Shown here: positions 45,216 to 54,800 of the stretch, piece after piece
Layout: each line of letters begins with the position of its first letter
How positions within the stretch are numbered: position 1 is the first letter of the stretch
Assembly (NCBI RefSeq): GCF_000687145.1
Contig: NZ_JMFG01000002.1
Coordinates: 62,001 to 126,000 of the forward strand
Direction: 5' to 3'
DNA length: 64,000 bases
DNA from: Thermoanaerobaculum aquaticum
GTDB taxonomy: Bacteria; Acidobacteriota; Thermoanaerobaculia; Thermoanaerobaculales; Thermoanaerobaculaceae
Program-made: the position numbers and the translations under genes
Notes under the pieces: generated by a model
Database searches by the model: none
The model's input: the letters and a program-made list of their open reading frames with translations, nothing else
Told to the model about the DNA's origin: nothing

Positions 45216-47126
45216 GTGATACGCGCGCCTTACACCAAGGGGGATGCGCTGGAGCCGGGGGTCATTGCGGTTCCCCCCCAGCTTTCCTTTTGGAAGAGGC
45301 TTCTGGCCTTTTCGGGTCCCGCTTACCTGGTGAGCGTGGGTTACATGGACCCGGGGAACTGGGCTACGGATATTGCCGCAGGCTCCAAGTTTGGCTACGC
45401 GCTGCTGTGGGTTTTGGTGATGTCCAACCTCATGGCGCTGCTTCTGCAGAGCCTTTCCGCCCGGTTAGGGATCGTCACCCGCATGGACCTGGCCCAAGCC
45501 TGCCGGGCCCTTTACGGTAAGAAGGCGGGGTTGGCCCTTTGGGTATTGGCGGAAATTGCCATCGTGGCCTGCGATTTGGCGGAGGTCCTGGGCTCCGCCA
45601 TTGGTCTGCAGCTGCTCTTCGGCTTGCCCCTCATCGCCGGCATCCTCATCACCGCTCTGGATACCTTTTTGCTTTTGCTTCTGCACGGCCGCGGCGTGCG
45701 GCTTTTGGAAGCCTTCATCGTGGTGCTGGTGACCACCATTGGCGTGTGTCTGGCCTTGGAGGTTTTCCTGGCCAAACCTGGGCTGGCGGAGGTGGCTGCA
45801 GGCCTGGTGCCGTCGTTGCCGGGGGAAGGGGCGCTGTACCTGGCCATGGGGATGCTGGGGGCCACGGTGATGCCCCACAACATCTACCTGCATTCGGCTT
45901 TGGTGCAGTCGCGGCGGGTTGCCCCCACCCCTGCCGGGATCCGCTCGGGGATCCGCTTTAACACCATTGACTCCTTCGTGGCGCTCAACGGTGCTCTGTT
46001 CGTCAACGCTTCGTTGCTTGTAATGGCTGCCGCGGCCTTCCACAAGGCCGGGTTTCACAGGGTGGAGGACATTCTGGAGGCCCACCGCCTGCTGGAGCCC
46101 ATTCTTGGCGAGGCCATAGCCCCGGTGGCCTTTGCCGTGGCGCTCTTGCTGTCCGGGCAGTCCTCCACGATTACCGGCACCCTGGCCGGGCAAATCGTCA
46201 TGGAGGGGTTCCTGCAGCTGCGCCTGCGCCCCATCGTGCGGCGCATGCTCACCCGGGCGGTGGCCATCGTGCCGGCGGTGGCGGTGATTGCCACCATGGG
46301 GGAAAAAGCCACCGGCGAGCTTCTGGTTCTTTCGCAGGTCATTCTCTCCCTGCAACTGCCCTTTGCCGTCATTCCCCTGGTGCACCTGGTTTCCGACGGC
46401 CGGTGGTTGGGGCAGTACGCCATCGGCCGCCGGCTGAAGGTGCTGGCCTGGCTGGTGGCGGGGCTCATTACCGGTCTCAACGCCCTTTTGGCCTACCAGG
46501 AAATCAGCGGCTGGTTGGCGGCCGCCGGGAGTTGGGCGTGGCTTCTGTGGGTGACGGTGGTGCCTGCCGCGGTGGGTCTGGTGGTCTTTCTGGGGTTTGT
46601 GATCATCGGCCCGCTCTGGCAGAGGATGAAGGGCTTGCCGCTGCCGGAAATTGCCAGCGTCCACGGTCCCGCTTCCATGCCGGCCCTGGCCCCCCCTCGC
46701 CCACCCCAGCGCATTGCCGCGGCGGTGGACTTTTCGCCGGCGGATACGGCGGTGCTTTCCTACGCCGTGGCCTTGGCCCGGGCCTCCGGCCGGGGTGCGC
46801 AGGTGCTGTTGTTCCACGTGGTGGAGTCGGGGGGGGTGAGGATCCTGGGCGGAGAGATGGACGACCGCGAGGTGCGGTCCGACACCGAGAGGCTGGAGCT
46901 TTACCGCACCGAGCTGGCGGAGCAGGGGGTGGAAGCGGTGTACGAGCTGGGGTTTGGCGAACCGGCGGTGCAGCTGGCCCGCCTGGCCGAAACGCACGGC
47001 GCCGAGCTCATGGTGGTGGGCAGCCACGGTCACGTCGGGATGGCTGATTTGGTGCACGGCACCACCGTAAACCACCTTCGGCACCTGCTGAAGATTCCGG
47101 TTTTGGTGGTGCCGGCGGGTTCCTAG
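45216..47126 (+). CDS. Nramp-type divalent metal transporter fused to UspA domain
   Basis: A 636-residue inner-membrane protein. Residues ~25-470 form an Nramp/MntH carrier with the metal-site motifs MDPGNWATD in TM1 and MPHNIYLHSALVQSR in TM6, and the GQSSTITGTLAGQ stretch. A ~20-residue linker leads to a universal stress protein domain (about 490-636). Its GSHGHVGMADLVHGTT follows the G-x2-G-x9-G-S/T ATP-binding pattern. The start is GTG 45216 with AAAGGA eight bases upstream. Mn(II) or Fe(II) import is likely; the cytoplasmic Usp part may gate it by ATP. A peroxiredoxin follows under a separate promoter. Confidence 0.9.
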   Translation: MIRAPYTKGDALEPGVIAVPPQLSFWKRLLAFSGPAYLVSVGYMDPGNWATDIAAGSKFGYALLWVLVMSNLMALLLQSLSARLGIVTRMDLAQACRALYGKKAGLALWVLAEIAIVACDLAEVLGSAIGLQLLFGLPLIAGILITALDTFLLLLLHGRGVRLLEAFIVVLVTTIGVCLALEVFLAKPGLAEVAAGLVPSLPGEGALYLAMGMLGATVMPHNIYLHSALVQSRRVAPTPAGIRSGIRFNTIDSFVALNGALFVNASLLVMAAAAFHKAGFHRVEDILEAHRLLEPILGEAIAPVAFAVALLLSGQSSTITGTLAGQIVMEGFLQLRLRPIVRRMLTRAVAIVPAVAVIATMGEKATGELLVLSQVILSLQLPFAVIPLVHLVSDGRWLGQYAIGRRLKVLAWLVAGLITGLNALLAYQEISGWLAAAGSWAWLLWVTVVPAAVGLVVFLGFVIIGPLWQRMKGLPLPEIASVHGPASMPALAPPRPPQRIAAAVDFSPADTAVLSYAVALARASGRGAQVLLFHVVESGGVRILGGEMDDREVRSDTERLELYRTELAEQGVEAVYELGFGEPAVQLARLAETHGAELMVVGSHGHVGMADLVHGTTVNHLRHLLKIPVLVVPAGS

Positions 47127-47186
47127 CGCGGCCCAACCTGAAGGTTGTTCCTCGAAAACCCTGACAGCTTTTCACGACCCCGTGGG

Positions 47187-47215
47187 TTGACTGCGGCTCG
47201 AAATTTTTGGATAAT
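47187..47215 (+). promoter_or_regulatory. Sigma70-type promoter of the peroxiredoxin gene
   Basis: TTGACT (47187-47192) and GATAAT (47210-47215) are 17 bp apart, a near-consensus vegetative promoter. Transcription would begin near 47222, giving a leader of about 45 nt. Confidence 0.75.
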
Positions 47216-47224
47216 TCTTCTCGA

Positions 47225-47250
47225 ACGTGATGCCCCCAAGGCGATCACGT
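47225..47250 (+). promoter_or_regulatory. Stem-loop in the 5' leader of the peroxiredoxin mRNA
   Basis: ACGTGATGCC pairs with GGC-g-ATCACGT (7 bp outer stem, one bulged G, 3 bp inner stem, CCCAA loop). It begins a few bases after the predicted transcript start and ends just before the AAAGGAGGA ribosome site, so it may stabilise the mRNA or influence initiation. Confidence 0.5.
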
Positions 47251-47266
47251 GAAAGGAGGAACGTTC

Positions 47267-47854
47267 ATGAGCTTGGTAGGCAAACCGGCACCGCTTTTTA
47301 CCCTGGAGGGTTACCACAACGGCGAGTTTGTAAGCGTTTCTCTGGAGAAGCTGCGGGGCAAGTGGGTGTATTTGCTCTTTTACCCGCTGGACTTCACCTT
47401 CGTGTGCCCCACCGAGGTGCTGGCCTTTTCCCGGGACGCCCATGAGTTTGCCGCGCGCAACTGCCAGATCTTTGGCGTTTCCGTGGATTCCAAGTACACC
47501 CACAAGGCGTGGGTGGATGCGCCCCGGGAGCGAGGGGGTCTGGGTGGCTCGTTGAACTACCCCCTGCTGGCAGACTTGACCAAGGAGGTTTCCCGCGCTT
47601 ACGGCGTGTTGGACGAGCAAGCGGGCGTGGCGCTGCGGGGGCTTTTCCTCATCAACCCCGAAGGGGTGATTGTCCACGAAACCACGAACTTCCTGCCGGT
47701 GGGTCGCTCTTCCCGGGAAGCCCTGCGCACGCTCAAGGCCTTCCAGTACGTTTCCCAGCACACCAACGAGGTTTGCCCGGCCGACTGGGATGAGGGCAAG
47801 GACACCATGGTGGCCACGCCAGAAGGTGCCGCCCAGTACCTGGCCACCCACTGA
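47267..47854 (+). CDS. ahpC: AhpC-type 2-Cys peroxiredoxin
   Basis: A 195-residue thiol peroxidase that reduces H2O2 and organic peroxides. The peroxidatic Cys is in DFTFVCPTEVLAFS and the resolving Cys in EVCPADWDEGKDT. VSVDSKYTHKAWV and GLFLINPEGVIVHE are typical of AhpC. The start ATG 47267 follows AAAGGAGGA. It has its own strong promoter and leader hairpin. The cognate reductase (AhpF/AhpD or thioredoxin) is not next to it. Confidence 0.94.
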   Translation: MSLVGKPAPLFTLEGYHNGEFVSVSLEKLRGKWVYLLFYPLDFTFVCPTEVLAFSRDAHEFAARNCQIFGVSVDSKYTHKAWVDAPRERGGLGGSLNYPLLADLTKEVSRAYGVLDEQAGVALRGLFLINPEGVIVHETTNFLPVGRSSREALRTLKAFQYVSQHTNEVCPADWDEGKDTMVATPEGAAQYLATH

Positions 47855-47880
47855 CCGTCTTTGGCCAAAACTTTCCTTCG

Positions 47881-47903
47881 GGGCCGCCGCTTCCCGGCGG
47901 CCC
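47881..47903. terminator. Bidirectional terminator-like hairpin
   Basis: GGGCCGCCG-CTTCC-CGGCGGCCC forms a perfect 9-bp stem with a 5-base loop. It lies between the convergent peroxiredoxin gene and the third giant paralogue, right after the latter's stop. The T tracts are short on both sides (TCAGTCTTT on plus). Confidence 0.7.
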
Positions 47904-50900
47904 TCAGTCTTTGAAGCTGACCACAGCCACCGTGCCTGGTCGCACCTGCACGCTCTTTTGCCACAGCTGGCCTTGGCGCCTGAGCTGCACCTTGTACTCG
48001 CCGGCGGGGAGGGCAAGCGTTGGGCTGTAGTAGGCCGGCAGCCGGGTCCAGCCGTCGGCAGTGGCAAGGGAAACGCTGAAAGGCGGTAAGGGTGTGCCGT
48101 CGGCAGCAACCACCAGCACCTCGTCGCCGTCTTCTGCGGTGATTTCCAGCTTCCCTGCCGGTTGCAGTTGCAGGTTCAACCTGCCGGGCACTGAAAAGGA
48201 CGCCACCGCGGCGCCAGTGCTTCGCCAGAGGCCCAGGTAGGTCCCCGATGGAAGGCTGGTCACGAACCCCCTGCCGTGCCGATCCAGCTCCACCCACTGC
48301 CATACCGGCGGGGACCCCGGTTGCACCGCCATCAGGCTTACCGCTTCCGGAAAGCTGCCATCCTCATCCCGCACCACCACATGGAGCGCGGATTCCGGCT
48401 CCAGCTTCAGCTCCAGGGTTTGGGAGCCGCTTTCTGTCAGCTCCACCTCCCGCTGGGAAGGGGCGTAGCCGTTAGCCACCGCCGTTACCCGCAGCCTCCC
48501 GGGTGGCAGGTCCCGAAAGCTGAAGCTGCCATCATCCAGGGTGCGGGCCACGCGCTCGGGGTAGCCCCCGGGGCCCAGGTTCACGGTAACGGTGGCTTCG
48601 CTGATGGGCTCGCCCTGGCCGGTTACCCTCCCGGTGAGGGCACCGGTGGGCAGCCGCAGCTCCACCTGGTCGTCCTTGGTGAGGTCCAGGCTATGGAGCA
48701 GGGCAATCTGCCCGGAGGGGTCCACGACCGTGAGCCGTACCCTTCCCGGTTCCAACTCCCCGAGCACAAACTCCCCGTTTTGGTCGGTGACGTCCTCGGC
48801 AAAGCTGGCCTTGTTTTCCACCCGTGCCCGCACCAAAAAGCCGGTGACGGGCGTGGAAGCCCGTTGCAAACGCCCGCGAAGGGTGAGCGAGTGGCTGAAG
48901 TCAAACTCCACGAACGCCGGCTTTCCGGCTTCCACTTCCGCCACTGCCGTACGGGTGGCCCCGGAACCCAGGAAGCGGGCAGCCACCGGCTCTTTGCCCA
49001 GGGGAACGCCCTCCAGGCGGAAGCGGCCATCGGCCTGCACGGTGGTCCGGGCCCCATGAAAGGCGCGGATTTCGGTTTGCGAAAGCTGCTCGGCGGTTAG
49101 GCCCCGCACCACACCCTCCACCACCCCGCCGGGTTTGAGCTGAACGGTACGGGTTACGGTTTTGCCCCCCGCAACCTCTACCGACTCCGTGGCGCGCGCA
49201 AAGCCTTCGGCTTGCACCTCCAGCCAGTAGCTGCCGGGGGGAAGGTTGGAAAAGCGCCATCGCCCGGCACCCTCGCTGGCGCCTTCCCGCTCTTCGTGCA
49301 AGCCGCCGGCAAGCACCACCCGGCTGTGGGCCACCGGAACCCCCTGCCGATCGGTCACCAGCACCTCCAGCTCACCGAGGCTGCCCAGGTGGAGTTCCAC
49401 GTCGGTGGTTCCCGCCGCCACCAAGACCCGGTCCCGTTCGCCGGAAGACCCCGTAGCCTGCACCTGGTAGGTTCCTGGGCGAAGCCCCGAAAGCTGGAAG
49501 TAACCACCAGAGTCGGTAAGGTCTGACACGTAAATGGAGCTTTTTGCTGTGGCCGCTGCTTGCTGCGGACGGGCCTCCTCCGCGGACACCCACACACCGG
49601 CAGCCGGTTCCCCGCTGTTTTCGTAAACCCTCCCGCGGATGGCCAGGCCTTTGCTTAACCGGATGAGCAAGGGACGGTGTTCCTTGCCCGCTTCCAGCTC
49701 CACGGTGCGGGATACCGGGATGTAGCCCTTGGCCTCCACCTGAATCACCACGGTTCCAGGGGAGAGGCCGCCCAGCTGGAACGTCCCTTGGTCGTCGGTT
49801 AACGCGAAGTCTTGGTAGATCCGGCGGTACGCCCAGCCGGCGCCTACGAGGGGCACGGGGGCGCCGGCCTGGACTTGCGCGCCCCGGACCGGCTCGCCGG
49901 AAGCTTCGTCCACCACCCTCCCCTGAAGGCGGAGGCCAGTGGTCACCCGCAACTCCACGGGGCCGGCCGGAGGAAGGTCCAGTTTTGTTGGGGAGCCGGG
50001 AATGAGATCATCGCCCACGGCATTGAGGTAGACCACGCCTTTTACCGGTTGATCAGAAAAGCTGAAAAAGCCATGCTCGTCGGTCAGCGCCCACCCCAGA
50101 TCGTTGGCGCCTGGCGAGCTCCCCAGCCAAACCGTTGCCTGGCCCACCCCTTCTCCCCGTTCGTTCACCACCCTTCCCGCCACCTTTACCCCCGGCTCCA
50201 GCGTGACCACCCCTAGGTGCAAACCGCTGGCCGGCAGCTGCACGGTCAGAAGGCACGGCACAAAGCCCCTTCGGTGCAAGCGCAAGCCAAATTTGCCGGT
50301 GGGAAGAGCGGTGATCACCACGTTTCCCTGGGTGTCGCTTTTCCCTTTGGCAAAGGGCGCTTCCCGTTCGGCCAAAAACGCGGAGAAGGTTTCATCCTCC
50401 TCCAGCCTGTAAAGCTCTACCTGCACTTCCGACAACGGCTGGCCGCTTTGATCCTGTACGGTAGCGCTCAAGCGAACGCCCGGGTTGAGCGTCAAATCCA
50501 GCGAGCCAACCTCACCGGCGGCCAGCTGCAAGCTTGGGCTTTTGGCAACCCACTGACCCCACCTCGCCTGAACCCAAACCTCCCCGGGGGGAAGCCCCGC
50601 CACCTGCCACTGCCCCAGGCTGTCGCTTACCGCCAGCACGCCCTGGTCGTTGCCCTTCTCTTGGGTTCCCGGGCGCAGCGGCGCCCTGTTCGGTGCCGCC
50701 ACCCGGATGGGTACGTGGGCCAGAGGTCGCCCCTGGGGGTCCAGGGTTCGCCCTTTCAACGAAGCGGCAGGGACCAAACGCACCACCAGCTCCTCACGAT
50801 CCCTCTCCAGGGGATAGGTGGCAAAGCACTGACCCGGAGCTGCCACCCAGAGGGCAGCTTCGAGGCCGGGATTGGGGACCTGTCCGCCCTCGGGAGGGAG

Positions 50901-51827
50901 CACCCAAAAGGTCCCGCTCAAGGCCTCGGGCCAGCCGCTGGTGCGCACCAGAAGCGGGCCGTAGGGCTTTGCCGGAACCAGGCGGAGGGCGGGCACCGGC
51001 TTGAGCACCAGCTCCACCTGCGCTGCCCGGGTCACGGCCGCGGCGCCCAAAGCGCCCTGTGTCGCCACAACGCCCCTTGGCTCTTCCGAGTACTGCCAGA
51101 CCACCGCTGTCCCGTCCTCAGCTGTTCGTACAGCCGACCCCAGAGGCCCCCCTTGAGTGGCCACCTCTGCCCCGGCCACCGGCTGCCCCTGTTCGTTCAC
51201 CACCCGCACGCGGATGGGCTTGGACGCGTAGATCCAGTGGAATTCGGAGAGGCTGGCGTTGGCAAGGGCCCACCGGCCGTCCTCGGCGAGAGCCACTAAG
51301 GGAACCGGAATTCTTTCCGGAAGCGCTACCGCCACTTTCTTTTCAGCCGGAAGCCGCTGGCTGGCCACGATTGGACGCCAGCGAAGCGCTGCCGTTACCA
51401 GGTTGGTTGGCTGGGCCAGCGGGCTGAACACGGCAACCGTGGAGGCTTTCCCAAGGGACGGAGTGTGAAGGAGTTTGGTTTCACCCCGGGAAAGCCACGC
51501 CTCCGGTAAGGGGAGCTGCTGGGGAAGCCATACCTCCAGCGCCATGGCCACATGTTCGGGGGCCCGCACCTCCACCCGGAGGGGCAAAGGGGCGTCCACC
51601 GAAAGGGAAAGCAGGCTCCCGGGTTTGCCGGTAACCCGGGCCAGGGGCTTGGCTGGCCAGGAGGGATCAAACGCCACCCCTCGCCCGGCGGGGAAGACCA
51701 CAAGCTCCACGGTTTCCGCCGCCCCTTCGGTCCACACCCGGGTTTCCAGGCGCAAAGGCGCGGCGTGCACCAGCGTTGCCGCGAGGATCAAAACCAAGGC
51801 CGCCAGGGCAAAAGCTTTCGCTGGCAT
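47904..51827 (-). CDS. Giant secreted carboxypeptidase-regulatory-domain protein, paralogue 3
   Basis: A 1307-residue exported protein with signal peptide (ALVLILAATLVHA). Almost the whole mature chain is a string of ~80-100-residue transthyretin-like (CarboxypepD_reg/CnaB-like) sandwiches. The repeated signature is a strand, GxPxxGAxV, a TDxxGxFxLxGLxPGxY turn and a closing strand; clear copies are GLRLQGRVVDEASGEPVRGA, DDQGTFQLGGLSPGTVVIQ and LTDSGGYFQLSGLRPGTYQV. It aligns end to end with the two upstream neighbours: GRVVNERGEGVGQA (~555), GVVEGVVRGLTAEQLSQ (~900), and the LPAGEYKVQLRRQGQ end. No anchor, protease or sortase motif was found. It is the last gene of the operon. Confidence 0.8.
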   Translation of the reverse strand: MPAKAFALAALVLILAATLVHAAPLRLETRVWTEGAAETVELVVFPAGRGVAFDPSWPAKPLARVTGKPGSLLSLSVDAPLPLRVEVRAPEHVAMALEVWLPQQLPLPEAWLSRGETKLLHTPSLGKASTVAVFSPLAQPTNLVTAALRWRPIVASQRLPAEKKVAVALPERIPVPLVALAEDGRWALANASLSEFHWIYASKPIRVRVVNEQGQPVAGAEVATQGGPLGSAVRTAEDGTAVVWQYSEEPRGVVATQGALGAAAVTRAAQVELVLKPVPALRLVPAKPYGPLLVRTSGWPEALSGTFWVLPPEGGQVPNPGLEAALWVAAPGQCFATYPLERDREELVVRLVPAASLKGRTLDPQGRPLAHVPIRVAAPNRAPLRPGTQEKGNDQGVLAVSDSLGQWQVAGLPPGEVWVQARWGQWVAKSPSLQLAAGEVGSLDLTLNPGVRLSATVQDQSGQPLSEVQVELYRLEEDETFSAFLAEREAPFAKGKSDTQGNVVITALPTGKFGLRLHRRGFVPCLLTVQLPASGLHLGVVTLEPGVKVAGRVVNERGEGVGQATVWLGSSPGANDLGWALTDEHGFFSFSDQPVKGVVYLNAVGDDLIPGSPTKLDLPPAGPVELRVTTGLRLQGRVVDEASGEPVRGAQVQAGAPVPLVGAGWAYRRIYQDFALTDDQGTFQLGGLSPGTVVIQVEAKGYIPVSRTVELEAGKEHRPLLIRLSKGLAIRGRVYENSGEPAAGVWVSAEEARPQQAAATAKSSIYVSDLTDSGGYFQLSGLRPGTYQVQATGSSGERDRVLVAAGTTDVELHLGSLGELEVLVTDRQGVPVAHSRVVLAGGLHEEREGASEGAGRWRFSNLPPGSYWLEVQAEGFARATESVEVAGGKTVTRTVQLKPGGVVEGVVRGLTAEQLSQTEIRAFHGARTTVQADGRFRLEGVPLGKEPVAARFLGSGATRTAVAEVEAGKPAFVEFDFSHSLTLRGRLQRASTPVTGFLVRARVENKASFAEDVTDQNGEFVLGELEPGRVRLTVVDPSGQIALLHSLDLTKDDQVELRLPTGALTGRVTGQGEPISEATVTVNLGPGGYPERVARTLDDGSFSFRDLPPGRLRVTAVANGYAPSQREVELTESGSQTLELKLEPESALHVVVRDEDGSFPEAVSLMAVQPGSPPVWQWVELDRHGRGFVTSLPSGTYLGLWRSTGAAVASFSVPGRLNLQLQPAGKLEITAEDGDEVLVVAADGTPLPPFSVSLATADGWTRLPAYYSPTLALPAGEYKVQLRRQGQLWQKSVQVRPGTVAVVSFKD

Positions 51828-51842
51828 GGGGCTGCCCTCCCG

Positions 51843-54800
51843 TTAAGGCAGCTCCACGGTAACGGGTGCCCCACCGGCGGGGATGTCCACCCAGATGGAG
51901 GCGCCGGAGTCGGTGAGGAGCTGGTAGCGCCCGGCGGGGAGGAGAAGCGATCGCTGCTGTCCGGCTTTTACCTCCACCTCACCTGCCTCGTTGGCTTGCC
52001 AACCCAGGGGCACCGGGAGTCCTTCCGGGAAAAGCACCCGCACCTTGAGGTTCCGCTGGGCAGGGGCGCTTAGGATGAGGCTTCCCCCCTCCTGGAGCAC
52101 CACCTGAGCCTGGCCAGGGGTAGTTACCACCAAGCCGGCGTGGCCCAGGCCATCCACCACCAAGCCGTAGCGACCGGGGGGAAGGCCGGAAATCACCCCC
52201 CGCCCCCGACGGTTCAGGGGAACGGCAAGCTGGCGGGTGAGGCCGCTGGCATCGCTTAACCTGACCCACACCCTTTCCCCGACGCTTCCCCCGAGCTCTT
52301 GAACGAAGAGCTCCAGCACCGCTTCCTTGGGTAACGCCAGCACCACCTCCGGTGCCTGCCCCGCACTTATGTGCACCTCTTTCGAGGCGCTACCGTAGCC
52401 GGGCGCCTGGGCGGTGATGGTAAAGTCCCCATCGGGGAGGTCGGAAAACCCAAAGCGGCCGTCATCCCCGGTGGTTTCCTGGCGCAAAAAGCCGCCTTTC
52501 TGGTGAACGATCACGGTGGCTTCAGCCACTGGTTCGCGGCTTTCCGCCGCCACCACGCTGCCGGCCAGCGCTCCGCTGGGAAGCGCCAGCTCCAGGTGAC
52601 GGTCGGCGGTGAGCTCCAGCTCTTGGCGCAGGAGAACTTGCCCGCTGGCATCAGCCACCGATAGCTTCCACAGGCCCGCCTCCAGTCCCCGCAGGCGGAA
52701 CTGCCCCTGGCTGTCGGTGCTATCGGCCACACCTTCACCCTCTCGGCTGGCCGCCACCATAAGCCCCGAAAGCGGCTTGCCCTGTTTGTGAACCTGGCCG
52801 GTGAGGGTAAATCCCAACGCGAAATCCAACTCCACCCAGGCCGGGGCGTCGGGCTTGACCTCCACCTGGGCGTTGCGGAAGCGCCCGGTCCAGCCCACCC
52901 GCGCCTCCACCCGTTGCTTGCCCAGCGGGGCGTTGGTGATGCGGAAGGAGCCGTCGGGAAGCGGGGTAGCGGAGCTTACCCCCACGCTCACCGAACAGCG
53001 GGAAAGCTCGCTAGCCGAAAGCCCCTTCACCACCCCCTCCACCACCCCACCCGCCTCCAGGGTCACTTCCCGCCTGCTCTCCTCCCCGGCTTTCACGTCA
53101 AAGCGGAGCCATGCGGGGGCAAAGTTGGGGTGGGTGATGCGCAGGGAGTGGGTGCCGGGGCTGGCCTGCCCTAAGCGCACCTCCCCCAGGGCGTCGGTGA
53201 TTTGCTTCCAGCTTTGGCCGCTGTTGGCCCAACCCTCAACGCTGGCCCCCGCCACCGGTGCCCCGCTCTTGTCCTTCACGGTCACGGTGAGGGTGCCGGT
53301 GGGTTCCAGCTCGAGCTCCAAATCCTCCCGGCCGGCTTCCGCCACTTCCCGGGCTCGCCACCCCTCAGGTGTTTGTGCCATGACCTCGTATCGCCCTGGG
53401 GGCAAGTCAGCAACGCGGAACCGGCCTTCGCCATCAGTCACCGAGGACCAAACCTTGATCCGGGAGCCAACCGCTAACCCTCGGGCCTGCTGGCGCTCGG
53501 TTTCCAAACGAACCGCCACCCCCACGGCCGGCCTTCCCGAGGGTTCGATGACCCGGCCTGCCAAAACCAGGCCTTCCTCCAGCTGGATCAAAAGGGGTCG
53601 CGGTTTTTCTCCGGGTTCCATTCGGACCTGCCGGCTGGTTTCCCGAAACCCTTTGGCCCGAACGTGGAGCTCGATGCTGGGGCTGTCTCCCACTTCCAGG
53701 CGGAAAATGCCATCGTTGTCGGTTTCCACCCCCGGCCCCAGGGAGCGCACGCTCATGCCGCTAAAACCCCCAACGACCCGGGTCAGAACTTCCGTTGCAT
53801 ACACGCGGGCCGCTGCGATCGGCTTGCCGTCGGTGGCCCGCACCACCCGCCCCACGATGACCCGGCCGCCGGGGACCACCAGCTCCACCGGTGGGGAGGG
53901 CAGCTCCACCTTGAGGGGACGGGAGGAAACCCGGTTTTGCTTTTCCGCCCGCAGGAACACCACCCCCGATCGCGGCAGATCCGGAAACTGGAAGAACCCT
54001 GCCTCATCGGTTTCCGTGGATTCGCCAAAAGGCACGTCGCTGTCGGCGCTGACGTACACCTTGGCGCTGGCAATGCCCTCCCCCTTCTCGTCCACCACCC
54101 GCCCCTGCAGTGAGGCCCCCGGTTCCATGACCACCGCGCCCAGGTCCTTGCCTTCCGGGGGCAGCTCCACGTTCACCGTGCGCTTTACAAACCCAGCCTT
54201 TACCAGCGTGATTTCCACCGGACCGGGAAGCAGCGGCTCCAGGACCATCATCCCGTCCCGGTCGGAGGAACCTTCGGCAATCACCGGGCGGGGTTGCCCC
54301 GAATACCACACCGTGCCCTGCCCCCGGCGGGTGACCTGGGCAGTCACACCGGCCAAAGGTCGGCCATGGGGGTCGGTCACCTGCAGGCGACACCGCGCCC
54401 CAGGGGTCAGCGTGATGGTCTTGGTTACCCTTTGCCCGGGGGGCACCTCCACTTCCTCCCGGGCTTCCGCCCAAGGGGGCGCCGCCACCCGTACCGTCAC
54501 GGTTCCCGGTTCCGCGGCCACCTCCAGCGTTCCCAAACTATCGGTCACCCCCCGGGCCAGCAGGGAGGGGGTGGTGTAGCCCGGAGACCACAGGCTCCAC
54601 CGCTCGGGCTCGTCCACGAAAACCGGCACCCCGGCTTGCGGTTTGCCGGCGGGGTCCACAACCTTCACCTGCAGACGGCCTTCGGGGAGCAACCGGATCC
54701 CCACCGAATCCACGTCGCCTTCCACGTCGGTTTGCTGGTAGGCAAACCCCGGAGCCCAGAAGGCAAGGTGCAGCCCCTCTCCCAGCAAGGGGATGCGGTT

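Noticed and set aside
52801-54579. A 592-codon plus-strand open frame inside giant paralogue 2 (and a 574-codon one at 55381-57105)
   Set aside because: Both are antisense to clear domain-repeat coding sequence, have Arg/Ser/Pro-rich low-complexity translations and no ribosome site; they are by-products of high GC and codon bias.
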